Shown here piece after piece: positions 1 to 5,415 of a DNA stretch of 5,415 bases. Position 1 is the first letter of the stretch. Every line of letters begins with the position of its first letter. The DNA is taken from contig CABSBF010000094.1 in NCBI GenBank assembly GCA_902475855.1, positions 1-5,415 of the forward strand, read 5' to 3'. The stretch comes from an uncultured Eubacteriales bacterium (GTDB lineage: Bacteria; Bacillota; Clostridia; Oscillospirales; Oscillospiraceae). The notes under the pieces are model-generated. The model searched no databases. It saw only the letters and a list, made by a program, of their open reading frames with translations, and was not told the DNA's origin. A program made the translations under genes and the position numbers.

Positions 1-2
1 AT

Positions 3-500
3 ATCATTTATAATTCGACCTCGCTGGATGCCACACGGAAATTCAAAAACTTCTTCCTTTCCGGTCTGGCGGTGCAACGGCTCAGCGATATGGTTTGTCT
101 GGAACACGGTCTGTCCATTATTACACCGAAGCCATATCGGGAGCGCCAGAAAAGAACCGTTTATACCAAACAGGAGCTGCTTGAAGCGGTTATGGATAAT
201 CGAATGTCCAGACAGGATTATGTAGAAAAGAAAAAGATTCTGCTGGCATACGAAGAAAATATTGCAGCAAAGCTCGCCGTTTTACAGCAAAAATTTGAGG
301 AACTGTCCGCTTGTAATGAACAGGCAGAGCAGAAGCGGGAAACCGCAAAAGAAATCACCCAATACAATGGCATATCAGAATTGACTCCGGAAGTAATGAA
401 AGCGCTTGTGAAGCGTGTGGTTATTTATCCGGATAAGCACATTCGCATTGAATGGAATTTCTCTGATAACATGATACCGTTCACCAGAAAGGTGAACTGA
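3..500 (+). CDS. Chimeric fragment: relaxase middle region joined in frame to the C-terminus of a large serine recombinase (5' end outside window)
   Basis: The frame is open from the left edge to a TGA at 498-500 (165 codons visible), so a GTG at 72 is not its real start. The first ~54 codons contain IYNSTSLDATRKFKNFF, QRLSDMVC and PKPYRERQKRT, which I recognise as the region just after the histidine motif of MobA/VirD2-like relaxases, the nickases of conjugative elements in Clostridia. From about codon 58 the protein changes character. LLEAVMDNRMSRQDYVEKK, a charged coiled coil, and then LTPEVMKALVKRVVIYPD and IEWNFSD are typical of the end of large serine recombinases, after the zinc ribbon. 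The relaxase C-terminus and the recombinase catalytic and DNA-binding parts are absent, so neither activity is expected. The switch lies near 165-180. Both identities come from remembered family patterns. A deletion between two genes of one element, or an assembly error, would explain it. Confidence 0.7.
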   Translation: MIYNSTSLDATRKFKNFFLSGLAVQRLSDMVCLEHGLSIITPKPYRERQKRTVYTKQELLEAVMDNRMSRQDYVEKKKILLAYEENIAAKLAVLQQKFEELSACNEQAEQKRETAKEITQYNGISELTPEVMKALVKRVVIYPDKHIRIEWNFSDNMIPFTRKVN

Positions 501-509
501 ACCTGAAAA

Positions 510-581
510 ATGTTGTCCATAATGACAATCACTCGTGTGCGGCAGCATTATATTAAGCCGATTGATGTGTCAAACAACAAT
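510..581 (+). pseudogene. Possible N-terminal remnant of a second serine recombinase
   Basis: An ATG at 510 (or the in-frame ATG at 522) begins a frame reading MTITRVRQHYIKPIDVSN. This resembles the basic, variable leader that precedes the catalytic AAYxRVS motif in clostridial serine recombinases. The catalytic motif itself never appears. By about 575-583 the DNA instead matches an ABC permease in another frame, and this frame stops at 663-665. Recombinase genes of these elements often lie in tandem, and this start sits only 9 bases after the stop of the preceding recombinase remnant, which is the only contextual support. There is no convincing ribosome binding site, apart from GGTGA about 14 bases upstream of the first ATG. 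It could equally be non-coding DNA. Confidence 0.25.
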
Positions 582-708
582 TCTCCCGATGCTGTGGATT
601 ACCGTTGCGGCATTTTTGCTGAGCGTTATGCTCGGTGTTCTCTTTGGCAGCTATCCAGCAGCTAAGACCGCTCGGCTCCAGCCCGTAGAAGCTCTTAGAG
701 CAGAATGA
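571..708 (+). pseudogene. C-terminal remnant of an FtsX/MacB-type ABC transporter permease
   Basis: Reading from about 571 to a TGA at 706-708 gives some 45 residues. They form one hydrophobic helix (ILPMLWITVAAFLLSVMLG) followed by VLFGSYPAAKTARLQPVEAL and a short end, RAE. This is the last transmembrane segment and the cytoplasmic tail (GxYPAxKAARLxPxEALR) of FtsX-like permeases, which work with an ATPase in lipoprotein, peptide or antibiotic export. The frame is closed by a stop at 523-525 with no sensible start after it, so several hundred N-terminal residues are missing. It sits directly against the recombinase remnants, in the same orientation, and the intrinsic hairpin at 757-803 lies just after its stop. 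It is best read as the 3' stump left by a deletion or insertion. The family call is good, but the substrate cannot be told. Confidence 0.65.
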
Positions 709-756
709 TAGTATGTTTTTTCGAATAAGATGCCGAAAGCCTATAATGGTAACAAT

Positions 757-803
757 ACAAAGAAGCAAGGTAAAAACTATAAGTTCTTACCTTGCTTCTT
801 TGT
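757..803. terminator. Long hairpin, probable bidirectional intrinsic terminator
   Basis: A perfect 17-base inverted repeat (757-773 with 787-803) encloses an inner continuation of four pairs after one mismatch, leaving a 3-base loop at 779-781. The outer arm is A-rich on the left and T-rich on the right (CTTCTTTGT), so each strand ends in a U-rich arm as bidirectional terminators do. It lies between the permease stump ending at 708 on the + strand and the hydrogenase operon ending at 989 on the - strand, where a shared terminator is expected. There is no separate long T-run outside the stem, and it is 186 bases past the hydA stop, so its use by the operon is inferred. Confidence 0.55.
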
Positions 804-811
804 TGCCTTGT

Positions 812-868
812 ACCGTCCGGTTTGCCCCATAGGTCACATTGTGTACCTATGAACATGAACCGTGCGGT
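812..868. repeat. Composite imperfect palindrome, function unknown
   Basis: CATAGGT at 828-834 and ACCTATG at 845-851 are perfect inverted copies around a 10-base centre. Outside them lie two small palindromes at mirrored distances, ACCGTCCGGT (812-821) and ACCGTGCGGT (859-868). The whole block is therefore roughly symmetrical about position 839-840. It does not end in a T-run, so it is a poor terminator. It could be a binding site for a recombinase or regulator, an element end or a cruciform-forming site. I recognise no named family. Confidence 0.4.
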
Positions 869-988
869 TACAGGGTTTCGTTCTGGAGGTGACACCCGGA
901 TAATAATTGCAGCTCACAGCAGAGTATTATTTTCATAAAGCCACCTCTTTCCAAACTGCGGATCGTAGAAAAGCTGATTCAAAGGGAT

Positions 989-2704
989 TCAGTGTAAGCT
1001 GGAATTTCCTGTGGCATCGTAATGCACGTGCAGAAGCTCATGCGCCCGCCCGTTCAGCGGCCCCTCCAGCAGCTGCATGGCCACGGGGTTCAGCTCCGAG
1101 CTTTTGATCATGGCGGCCCGATCTGTTGCATACAGACCTGCGGCCCGCTGCTGCTTACGCAGCGTCAATCCAATGGGCTGACCGGCGCCGCCGACACAGC
1201 CGGTCTTGCAGGTCATCACTTCGATCAGGTCGTAATAGGCCAGCCCCTGCTCAATGTCCCGCAGCAGCTTCTTGGCGTTTACCAGACCGTGAACCACAGC
1301 GATTCGAATAACACGATCTCCAACGGGAAGAGAAACCTCCCGGATCACATCGCTTCCGCGTAAGCCGGAAAACTGAAGCGCCTGAAGCGTATTTTTGCTT
1401 TTATCCTGCATGACCCGGCGGGCCACGGCCTCGGCTACGCCGCCGGTTGTACCAAAAATGGTGGCAGCGCCCGTTCCCATGCCGAAAGGAAGATCCGGCG
1501 ATTCGCCTTCCAGTTCCGTGAACCGGATGCCGGACTCCTTGATCATGGTGATGATCTCCTGCGTTGTCAGAACCAGATCCACATCAGGCTGACCGTCATG
1601 TCGGAATTCCTCGCGCCCGGCCTCCATCTTTTTCGCGGTACAGGGCATAATGGCGATATGGTAGGTTCTGCGGCCATCCTCTGCATCCTTTTTCCGATAC
1701 TGATCCTTCAAAACAGCGCCAAACATCTCCATGGGACTCTTGCAGGAGGAAACGTTCTTCAGATAGGCCGGATTTTCCTTTTCCAGATATTTGATCCAGG
1801 CAGGGCAGCAGCTGGTAAACATGGGGAAGGGGCCGCCCTTTTTCAGCCGCTCAAGGAACTCGGCGGACTCTTCAAGCACCGTCAGGTCTGCGCCGAAGTT
1901 GGTGTCGTACACTTCGTCCGCACCCATCATTTTCAGAGCGGCAACCAGATTGTTCAGAGCGTTTGTCCCCGGTTCCATGCCGAACTCCTCGCCTACGGCA
2001 ACGCGCACGGCGGGAGCGATCTGGAATACGACCCGTGTATTCGGATCATACAGACTTTTCCATGCCTTCCCGATCTCATCCCGGATGGTGATGGCGCCGG
2101 TGGGGCAGGCGGCCGCACATTGCCCGCAGCTGATGCAGTTCGTATCTGCCAGCTTCTGGTCGAATGCGGGCATGACCTGCAGCTCGCTTCCGCGGTATGC
2201 AAAGTTCAGAATACCCATCCCCTGCATTTCCTCGCAGGTGCGAACGCAGTCGCCGCAGAGGATACATTTATTGGGGTCGCGGACAATGGCGGGAGAGGAG
2301 TGATCCTTTTCATAAACTGGCCGCGTATCCGCAAAACGAACCTTCCGCATGCCGAATTGCAGAGCCAGCTTCTGTAAATGGCATTTTCCGCTTTTTTCAC
2401 AGGTGGTGCAGTCGCGGCAGTGGGAGGCCAGAATCAGCTCCAGGATCATCCGGCGATGCTTCAGCAGCTTTTCCGTATTCGTACGGATCTTCATGCCGTC
2501 CCGCGGCTCCATGGAGCAGGAAGCGTCGATTTTTCCCCGCTCATCCTCCACCACGCACATCCGGCAGGCACCAAAGGTGGACAACTCGGAATAGTAGCAG
2601 AAGGTTGGCATATTGATACCGGCTTTTCGGATGACTGCCAGAACGTTCTTCTCCCCGTCGAAGGGTACGCGCTGGCCGTCGATATACATGATTCCCTTTG
2701 CCAT
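989..2704 (-). CDS. hydA: [FeFe] hydrogenase catalytic subunit, HydA/HndD-like
   Basis: Cytoplasmic catalytic subunit that interconverts protons and H2 at the H-cluster. The 571 residues line up almost without gaps with clostridial CpI (574 residues). An N-terminal [2Fe-2S] domain has Cys36, 47, 50 and 63. A His-Cys3 [4Fe-4S] site has His95, Cys99, 102 and 108. Two ferredoxin clusters use Cys147/150/153/200 and Cys157/190/193/196. The H-cluster motifs are TSCCPAW (297-303), IMPCTAKK (352-359) and EVMTCKTGC (495-503), giving ligands Cys300, 355, 499 and 503. Proton-path residues Cys299, Glu279, Glu282 and Ser319 are present, as is the C-terminal small-subunit-like tail (NP at 539-540, AHELLHVHY). 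The third motif ends GGAGQP rather than GGGQP. The start is set by AAAGGAGGG at 2712-2720, 7 bases before the ATG. It is the last gene of hydCBA, and its stop is TGA. No maturation genes (hydE, hydF, hydG) are in the window. Confidence 0.95.
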   Translation of the reverse strand: MAKGIMYIDGQRVPFDGEKNVLAVIRKAGINMPTFCYYSELSTFGACRMCVVEDERGKIDASCSMEPRDGMKIRTNTEKLLKHRRMILELILASHCRDCTTCEKSGKCHLQKLALQFGMRKVRFADTRPVYEKDHSSPAIVRDPNKCILCGDCVRTCEEMQGMGILNFAYRGSELQVMPAFDQKLADTNCISCGQCAAACPTGAITIRDEIGKAWKSLYDPNTRVVFQIAPAVRVAVGEEFGMEPGTNALNNLVAALKMMGADEVYDTNFGADLTVLEESAEFLERLKKGGPFPMFTSCCPAWIKYLEKENPAYLKNVSSCKSPMEMFGAVLKDQYRKKDAEDGRRTYHIAIMPCTAKKMEAGREEFRHDGQPDVDLVLTTQEIITMIKESGIRFTELEGESPDLPFGMGTGAATIFGTTGGVAEAVARRVMQDKSKNTLQALQFSGLRGSDVIREVSLPVGDRVIRIAVVHGLVNAKKLLRDIEQGLAYYDLIEVMTCKTGCVGGAGQPIGLTLRKQQRAAGLYATDRAAMIKSSELNPVAMQLLEGPLNGRAHELLHVHYDATGNSSLH

Positions 2705-2707
2705 GGG

Positions 2708-4612
2708 TTAACCCTCCTTTGCTGCGGCAATCGCGCCGAAGGGGCAGTTGCTCACACAGGCGCCGCAGTTGATACACTTTTCCGAATCAATGGTATGCGC
2801 CTGCTTCACCGCGCCCTGAATTGCCTCCATGGGGCAGTTCTTCCGGCACTTGCCGCAGCCCTTGCACTTGAGCGCATCGATTATGGGGTGCGGCTTCTCC
2901 CGGTTGCAGATCGGGCAGTGGTGATCTACCACGTGCGCCAGATATTCGCTGCGGAAATACTTCAACGTACTCTGAACCGGCTTGCAGGCGCTCTGGCCCA
3001 GACCGCACAGCGCCGTGGAGGTAATGGTATTCGCCAGTTCCTCCAGCAGATCCAGATCTTCCAGCGTACCCTTGTTTTTCACGATGCGATCCAGAATTTC
3101 CAGCATACGCTTTGTTCCCTCACGGCAGGGGACGCATTTTCCGCAGGATTCTTTCTGGGTGAACTCCATAAAGAACCGGGCGGTCTCTACCATGCAGGTG
3201 TCCTCGTCCATGACGACCAGACCGCCGGAGCCGATCATGGCCCCGATCTTTTTCAGAGAGTCAAAATCCAGCGGCAGATCCAGATGGGCGTCGCTTGCCG
3301 TACTTGCGCCGCCGGACGGGCCGCCGATCTGGATCGCCTTAAACTTTTTCCCATTGGGAACGCCGCCGCCGATGTCAAACACCACTTCACGGATCGTTGT
3401 CCCCATGGGAACTTCGATCAGCCCGGTGTTGACCACGTTGCCCGTCAGCGCAAACGCTTTGGTTCCGGGGCTTTTTTCGGTACCGATGCTGTGATACCAC
3501 TCAACGCCCTTCCGTATGATCTGCGGAACGTTGGCGAAGGTCTCCACATTGTTGAGAACGGTGGGCATGGCCCACAGGCCGTGTTCGATGGTGCGGGGCG
3601 GCTTTACGCGGGGCATTCCGCGGTTGCCCTCGATTGAGGCGGTCAGTGCGGAGCCTTCGCCGCACACAAAAGCGCCGGCGCCCATGTTGACGTGCAGGCG
3701 GAAGGAAAAATCTGTCCCCATGATATGGTCACCCAGCAGGCCGTATTCTTCCGCTTTGGCGATCGCTGTTTTCAGACGGCTGACGGCCAGAGGATACTCT
3801 GCTCGAACATAGATATAGCCCTCATGGCTGCCAACGGCCAGACCGGCAATCATCATTCCTTCCAGAACGCTGTGGGGATTCCCCTCCATAATGGAGCGGT
3901 CCATAAATGCGCCGGGGTCGCCCTCGTCGCCGTTGCAGACGATGTACTTGGTGTCGGATTTCTGCTTTCTGGCGCCGTCCCACTTGCGGCCGGCAGGGAA
4001 ACCGCCGCCGCCGCGTCCGCGCAGCCCGGAATCGGTGATCGTTTTGCAGATCTCCTCGTCGGACATTTCAAACAGCGCCTTTTCAAAGCCGGCATAACCG
4101 CCCTTTGCGATATATTCCTCGATATCCTCCGCATCCGATGTGCCGCAGTTCTCCAGAACGACGCGGTGCTGCCGCTTGTAGAAGGGAATATCCTGCTGGC
4201 GGGGATACGCCACGCCATCCAGATGATATATGAGGCGGTCAATGATCTCGCCGCCCAAAACGGTTCGTTCCAGAATTTCGCGGCAGTCCTCAGGCTTTAC
4301 ATGGATATACATGATGCCCAACGGTTCAATATGCACCAGAGGCCCCATTTCACAGAAGCCGTGGCATCCGCTCAGCTTCATGTGCAGGCTGTGTTCCTCA
4401 TCGCTGTCGTGCTTCAGCCCCACATAGACCGGCAGGCTGCGGCTTTGACATTCCGCTTTGAAGTTTTCGTAGATCTTCATTGCGCCGCCGGCAATGCAGC
4501 CCGTACCGGCGCAGATCAGCACGGACGGCACCTGCTCGCTCTGCTTCAGCGCGTTCTTTGCGTTTGCCTGAAACACATGGAAGCTGTCCCGCGTCAATTT
4601 TGCCTGTGTCAT
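2708..4612 (-). CDS. hydB: Hydrogenase NuoF-like flavoprotein subunit, HydB/HndC-like
   Basis: FMN- and NAD(P)-binding subunit of the soluble hydrogenase, and in characterised HydABC complexes the site linked to electron bifurcation. Of 634 residues, 30-115 form a thioredoxin-like [2Fe-2S] domain (Cys34, 39, 83, 87). A NuoF core follows with the FMN/nucleotide motifs GRGGGGFPAGRKW (199-211) and CNGDEGDPGAFMDR (226-239). Then come the [4Fe-4S] ligands in ESCGKCVPCR (Cys490, 493, 496) plus Cys536, and a C-terminal pair of [4Fe-4S] ferredoxin motifs (Cys583/586/589/593 and 613/616/619/623). HHCPIC at 564-569 may be part of a metal site, which is inferred. The usual GEETAL motif is GEGSAL here (318-323), discussed in the findings. 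The start overlaps the hydC stop by 4 bases (ATGA), with AAAGGAGG at 4623-4630. The stop is 3 bases before hydA, and its last codons contain the hydA ribosome binding site, so translation is probably coupled. Confidence 0.94.
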   Translation of the reverse strand: MTQAKLTRDSFHVFQANAKNALKQSEQVPSVLICAGTGCIAGGAMKIYENFKAECQSRSLPVYVGLKHDSDEEHSLHMKLSGCHGFCEMGPLVHIEPLGIMYIHVKPEDCREILERTVLGGEIIDRLIYHLDGVAYPRQQDIPFYKRQHRVVLENCGTSDAEDIEEYIAKGGYAGFEKALFEMSDEEICKTITDSGLRGRGGGGFPAGRKWDGARKQKSDTKYIVCNGDEGDPGAFMDRSIMEGNPHSVLEGMMIAGLAVGSHEGYIYVRAEYPLAVSRLKTAIAKAEEYGLLGDHIMGTDFSFRLHVNMGAGAFVCGEGSALTASIEGNRGMPRVKPPRTIEHGLWAMPTVLNNVETFANVPQIIRKGVEWYHSIGTEKSPGTKAFALTGNVVNTGLIEVPMGTTIREVVFDIGGGVPNGKKFKAIQIGGPSGGASTASDAHLDLPLDFDSLKKIGAMIGSGGLVVMDEDTCMVETARFFMEFTQKESCGKCVPCREGTKRMLEILDRIVKNKGTLEDLDLLEELANTITSTALCGLGQSACKPVQSTLKYFRSEYLAHVVDHHCPICNREKPHPIIDALKCKGCGKCRKNCPMEAIQGAVKQAHTIDSEKCINCGACVSNCPFGAIAAAKEG

Positions 4613-5091
4613 GCCGTTTCCGCCTCCTTTCTGCGAAGCTCCTCCAGAATGGCAAGCGCCGCTTCCGGGGTCATTTTGGCGTGAACTTCACCGTCAATCG
4701 TCATGACTGGGGCCAGACCGCAGGCCCCCAGACAGGCTACGGTTTCCAGCGTGAAAAGACCGTCATCGGACGTCTTTTTCTTCCCGGACAGGCCCAGATA
4801 GTCATAGACCGCATCGTAAATGGGGCCGGATTTTCTCACATGGCAGGCAGTGCCTGCACAGACCTTGATAATATGCCTGCCCTTTGCCTCTAAGGAGAAA
4901 TTTTCATAGAAGGTTGCCACGCTGTATACCTTGGCAATGCTGACACCCAATTTTTCTGCGACTAATCGAAGCGCTTCCTTGCTGAGATAATTGTTCTCGG
5001 CCTGGATCCCCTGCAAAATTGCAATGAGATGTCTCGGATCACACCCGTTTTCCTCAACAATGCGCTGTACCTTTTTCAACTGATCCGCCAT
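4609..5091 (-). CDS. hydC: Hydrogenase NuoE-like [2Fe-2S] subunit, HydC/HndA-like
   Basis: Small electron-transfer subunit of the hydrogenase, a counterpart of the 24 kDa subunit of complex I that pairs with the flavoprotein HydB. The 160 residues have an N-terminal helical bundle (LIAILQGIQAENNYLS, then VYSVATFYENFS) and a thioredoxin-like [2Fe-2S] fold. The ligands are Cys78 and Cys83 (CAGTACHVRKS) and Cys120 and Cys124 (CLGACGLAP), with the x4 and x3 spacing of the family. The length is normal for NuoE/HydC. An in-frame ATG at 5217 would add 42 residues, but that stretch has no family resemblance and spans the ribosome binding site region, so the ATG at 5091 is preferred. It is the first gene of the operon, and its TGA overlaps the hydB ATG. 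The order hydC-hydB-hydA is the one known from Thermotoga and other bifurcating hydrogenases. Confidence 0.94.
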   Translation of the reverse strand: MADQLKKVQRIVEENGCDPRHLIAILQGIQAENNYLSKEALRLVAEKLGVSIAKVYSVATFYENFSLEAKGRHIIKVCAGTACHVRKSGPIYDAVYDYLGLSGKKKTSDDGLFTLETVACLGACGLAPVMTIDGEVHAKMTPEAALAILEELRRKEAETA

Positions 5092-5100
5092 AGGCTTTAT

Positions 5101-5110
5101 TCCTTCCCCC
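5101..5110 (-). promoter_or_regulatory. Ribosome binding site of hydC
   Basis: Read on the - strand, this is GGGGGAAGGA, ending 9 bases before the ATG at 5091. It decides in favour of the 160-residue start over the upstream in-frame ATG at 5217, which has no such purine-rich stretch close by. Confidence 0.7.
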
Positions 5111-5140
5111 TTTTTTAATCCTCTGACATGATATAAAATA

Positions 5141-5184
5141 ACGAAGCTCGAATATTGCAGTGATTTACAAAATTTGTGCTTCGT
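5141..5184. repeat. Short inverted repeat near the hydC start
   Basis: ACGAAGC (5141-5147) and GCTTCGT (5178-5184) pair perfectly across a 30-base spacer that also contains the small palindrome ACAAAATTTGT (5167-5177). On the - strand the second arm is followed by an AT-rich stretch. It may be part of leader structure or an operator, but a 7-base arm is weak evidence. Confidence 0.25.
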
Positions 5185-5305
5185 GCGGAAACAAAGTGAG
5201 ACTGGCTGTTGATGCAAAAGAACGTGTCAACGCCGGATACCGTTAAGCGAGCAATCTCATCCTCAATTTTTATTCAGTGGCAGAGCATTTGACTGTCGCC
5301 TGCAT

Positions 5306-5352
5306 TCTGCTTTCCCCATAAGACAGGTACAGCTTTTGCAGCGGAAAGCAGA
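5306..5352. repeat. 10-base perfect inverted repeat in the hydrogenase upstream region
   Basis: TCTGCTTTCC (5306-5315) and GGAAAGCAGA (5343-5352) are perfectly complementary and separated by 27 bases. If transcription of hydCBA starts near the Rex-like site, this falls at the beginning of a ~270-base leader and would fold as a stem with a large loop. No T-run follows on either strand, so a simple terminator is unlikely. I cannot match it to a known riboswitch. Confidence 0.4.
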
Positions 5353-5364
5353 TTTACTGACATT

Positions 5365-5382
5365 TTGTTATAATTTTAACAT
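5365..5382. promoter_or_regulatory. Candidate Rex operator (redox-sensing repressor)
   Basis: TTGTTAT, AATT, TTAACAT form an 18-base site that agrees with the clostridial Rex consensus TTGTTAA-N4-TTAACAA at 12 of 14 fixed positions. Rex releases DNA when NADH is high, and hydrogenase genes are known Rex targets in Clostridia. The site is 273 bases upstream of the hydC start. On the - strand it overlaps a weak promoter-like pair (TTGGCT at 5388-5393, TATAAC at 5367-5372, spacer 15). On the + strand it contains TATAAT (5369-5374) without a good -35. It may therefore serve hydCBA, a divergent gene beyond the window, or both. Confidence 0.5.
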
Positions 5383-5415
5383 TGTTGAGCCAAGTGAATC
5401 GCAACAGTGAATCTT

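Larger units (their letters stand above)
709..988. other. Gene-free interval between the mobile-element scar and the hydrogenase operon
   Basis: This interval is visibly more AT-rich than the operon. It holds the hairpin at 757-803 and the palindrome at 812-868. From 869 to 988 I see no gene, no further strong hairpin and no T-run that would end the hydrogenase transcript immediately after hydA. The short frames here lack family resemblance or a convincing start. Confidence 0.6.
5092..5415. other. Intergenic region upstream of the hydrogenase operon
   Basis: This region is gene-free on both strands and AT-rich compared with the operon. It holds the hydC ribosome binding site, two inverted repeats and the Rex-like site. 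A perfect TTGACA on the - strand (5225-5230) has no -10 at the right distance, so the promoter cannot be fixed. If the promoter lies at the Rex-like site, the leader is about 270 bases. That is long enough for RNA regulation, but none is recognised. Confidence 0.6.

Noticed and set aside
868..936. 22-codon frame on the - strand after hydA, with an AGAGG-like stretch before its ATG
   Set aside because: It is too short, has no family resemblance and overlaps the palindrome. The ribosome-binding-like purines are common by chance.
976..991. Direct repeat GATTCA-AAGG-GATTCA spanning the hydA stop
   Set aside because: Two 6-base copies are too short to distinguish from chance, and there is no insertion between them.
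1598..4684. Three long + strand open frames (259, 419 and 330 codons) opposite hydA and hydB
   Set aside because: All three lie in the frame whose codons pair exactly with the hydA/hydB codons. There, stops would need TTA, CTA or TCA in the sense genes, and these codons are rare here. Their proteins resemble no family, and the sense strand carries intact, fully motif-bearing genes.
5092..5217. 42-residue N-terminal extension of HydC from the ATG at 5217
   Set aside because: It has no resemblance to NuoE/HydC. The good ribosome binding site and the family length both support the ATG at 5091.
5225..5230. Perfect TTGACA on the - strand upstream of hydC
   Set aside because: No -10-like hexamer lies 15-19 bases downstream (the position holds AGCCAG).
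5260..5305. tRNA-like string CAGTGGCAGAGCATTTGACTG on the + strand
   Set aside because: It recalls the D-arm and anticodon region of a tRNA, but the D-stem and anticodon stem do not pair and there is no T-arm or acceptor stem. At best it is a decayed fragment.

Overview
The window suggests an anaerobic, fermentative member of the Clostridia, probably gut-associated. The reasons are a three-subunit soluble [FeFe] hydrogenase of the electron-bifurcating type, a sequence close to the clostridial Rex operator, AAAGGAGG ribosome binding sites, and fragments that look like clostridial conjugative-element genes. No species can be named from the sequence alone.

Left part (about 1-990, + strand). This is a scar of broken genes, all pointing right. 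An open frame entering from the left edge reads as the middle of a MobA/VirD2-like relaxase, then passes in frame into the C-terminal coiled-coil and end domain of a large serine recombinase (stop at 500). A short stretch that may be the first residues of another recombinase follows (510-581). It runs into the last ~45 codons of an FtsX/MacB-type ABC transporter permease (stop at 708). After that come a long, nearly perfect hairpin (757-803), probably a two-way terminator between convergent units, and a composite palindrome of unknown role (812-868). From there to 988 no gene is visible.

Right part (989-5091, - strand). This is a compact operon read right to left: hydC (NuoE-like), hydB (NuoF-like with added ferredoxin domains) and hydA (the H-cluster catalytic subunit). 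hydC and hydB overlap by four bases (ATGA), and hydB and hydA are three bases apart. HydC and HydB form the pyridine-nucleotide/FMN module. HydA makes or oxidises H2 and passes electrons through its Fe-S chain. In characterised relatives the complex couples H2 with both NAD(P)H and reduced ferredoxin. Every ligand and proton-path residue checked in HydA is intact. HydB has Gly where most NuoF-like proteins have the second Glu of GEE, which raises the question of NADP versus NAD use.

Upstream region (5092-5415). There is no gene here. It holds the hydC ribosome binding site, two inverted repeats that may lie in a long leader, and a Rex-like operator at 5365-5382 overlapping weak promoter elements. 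The likely regulatory logic is redox (NADH/NAD+) control of the hydrogenase.

I see no clearly new biological system. The observations most worth checking are the in-frame relaxase-recombinase chimera, the Rex box, the HydB nucleotide-site change and the composite palindrome.
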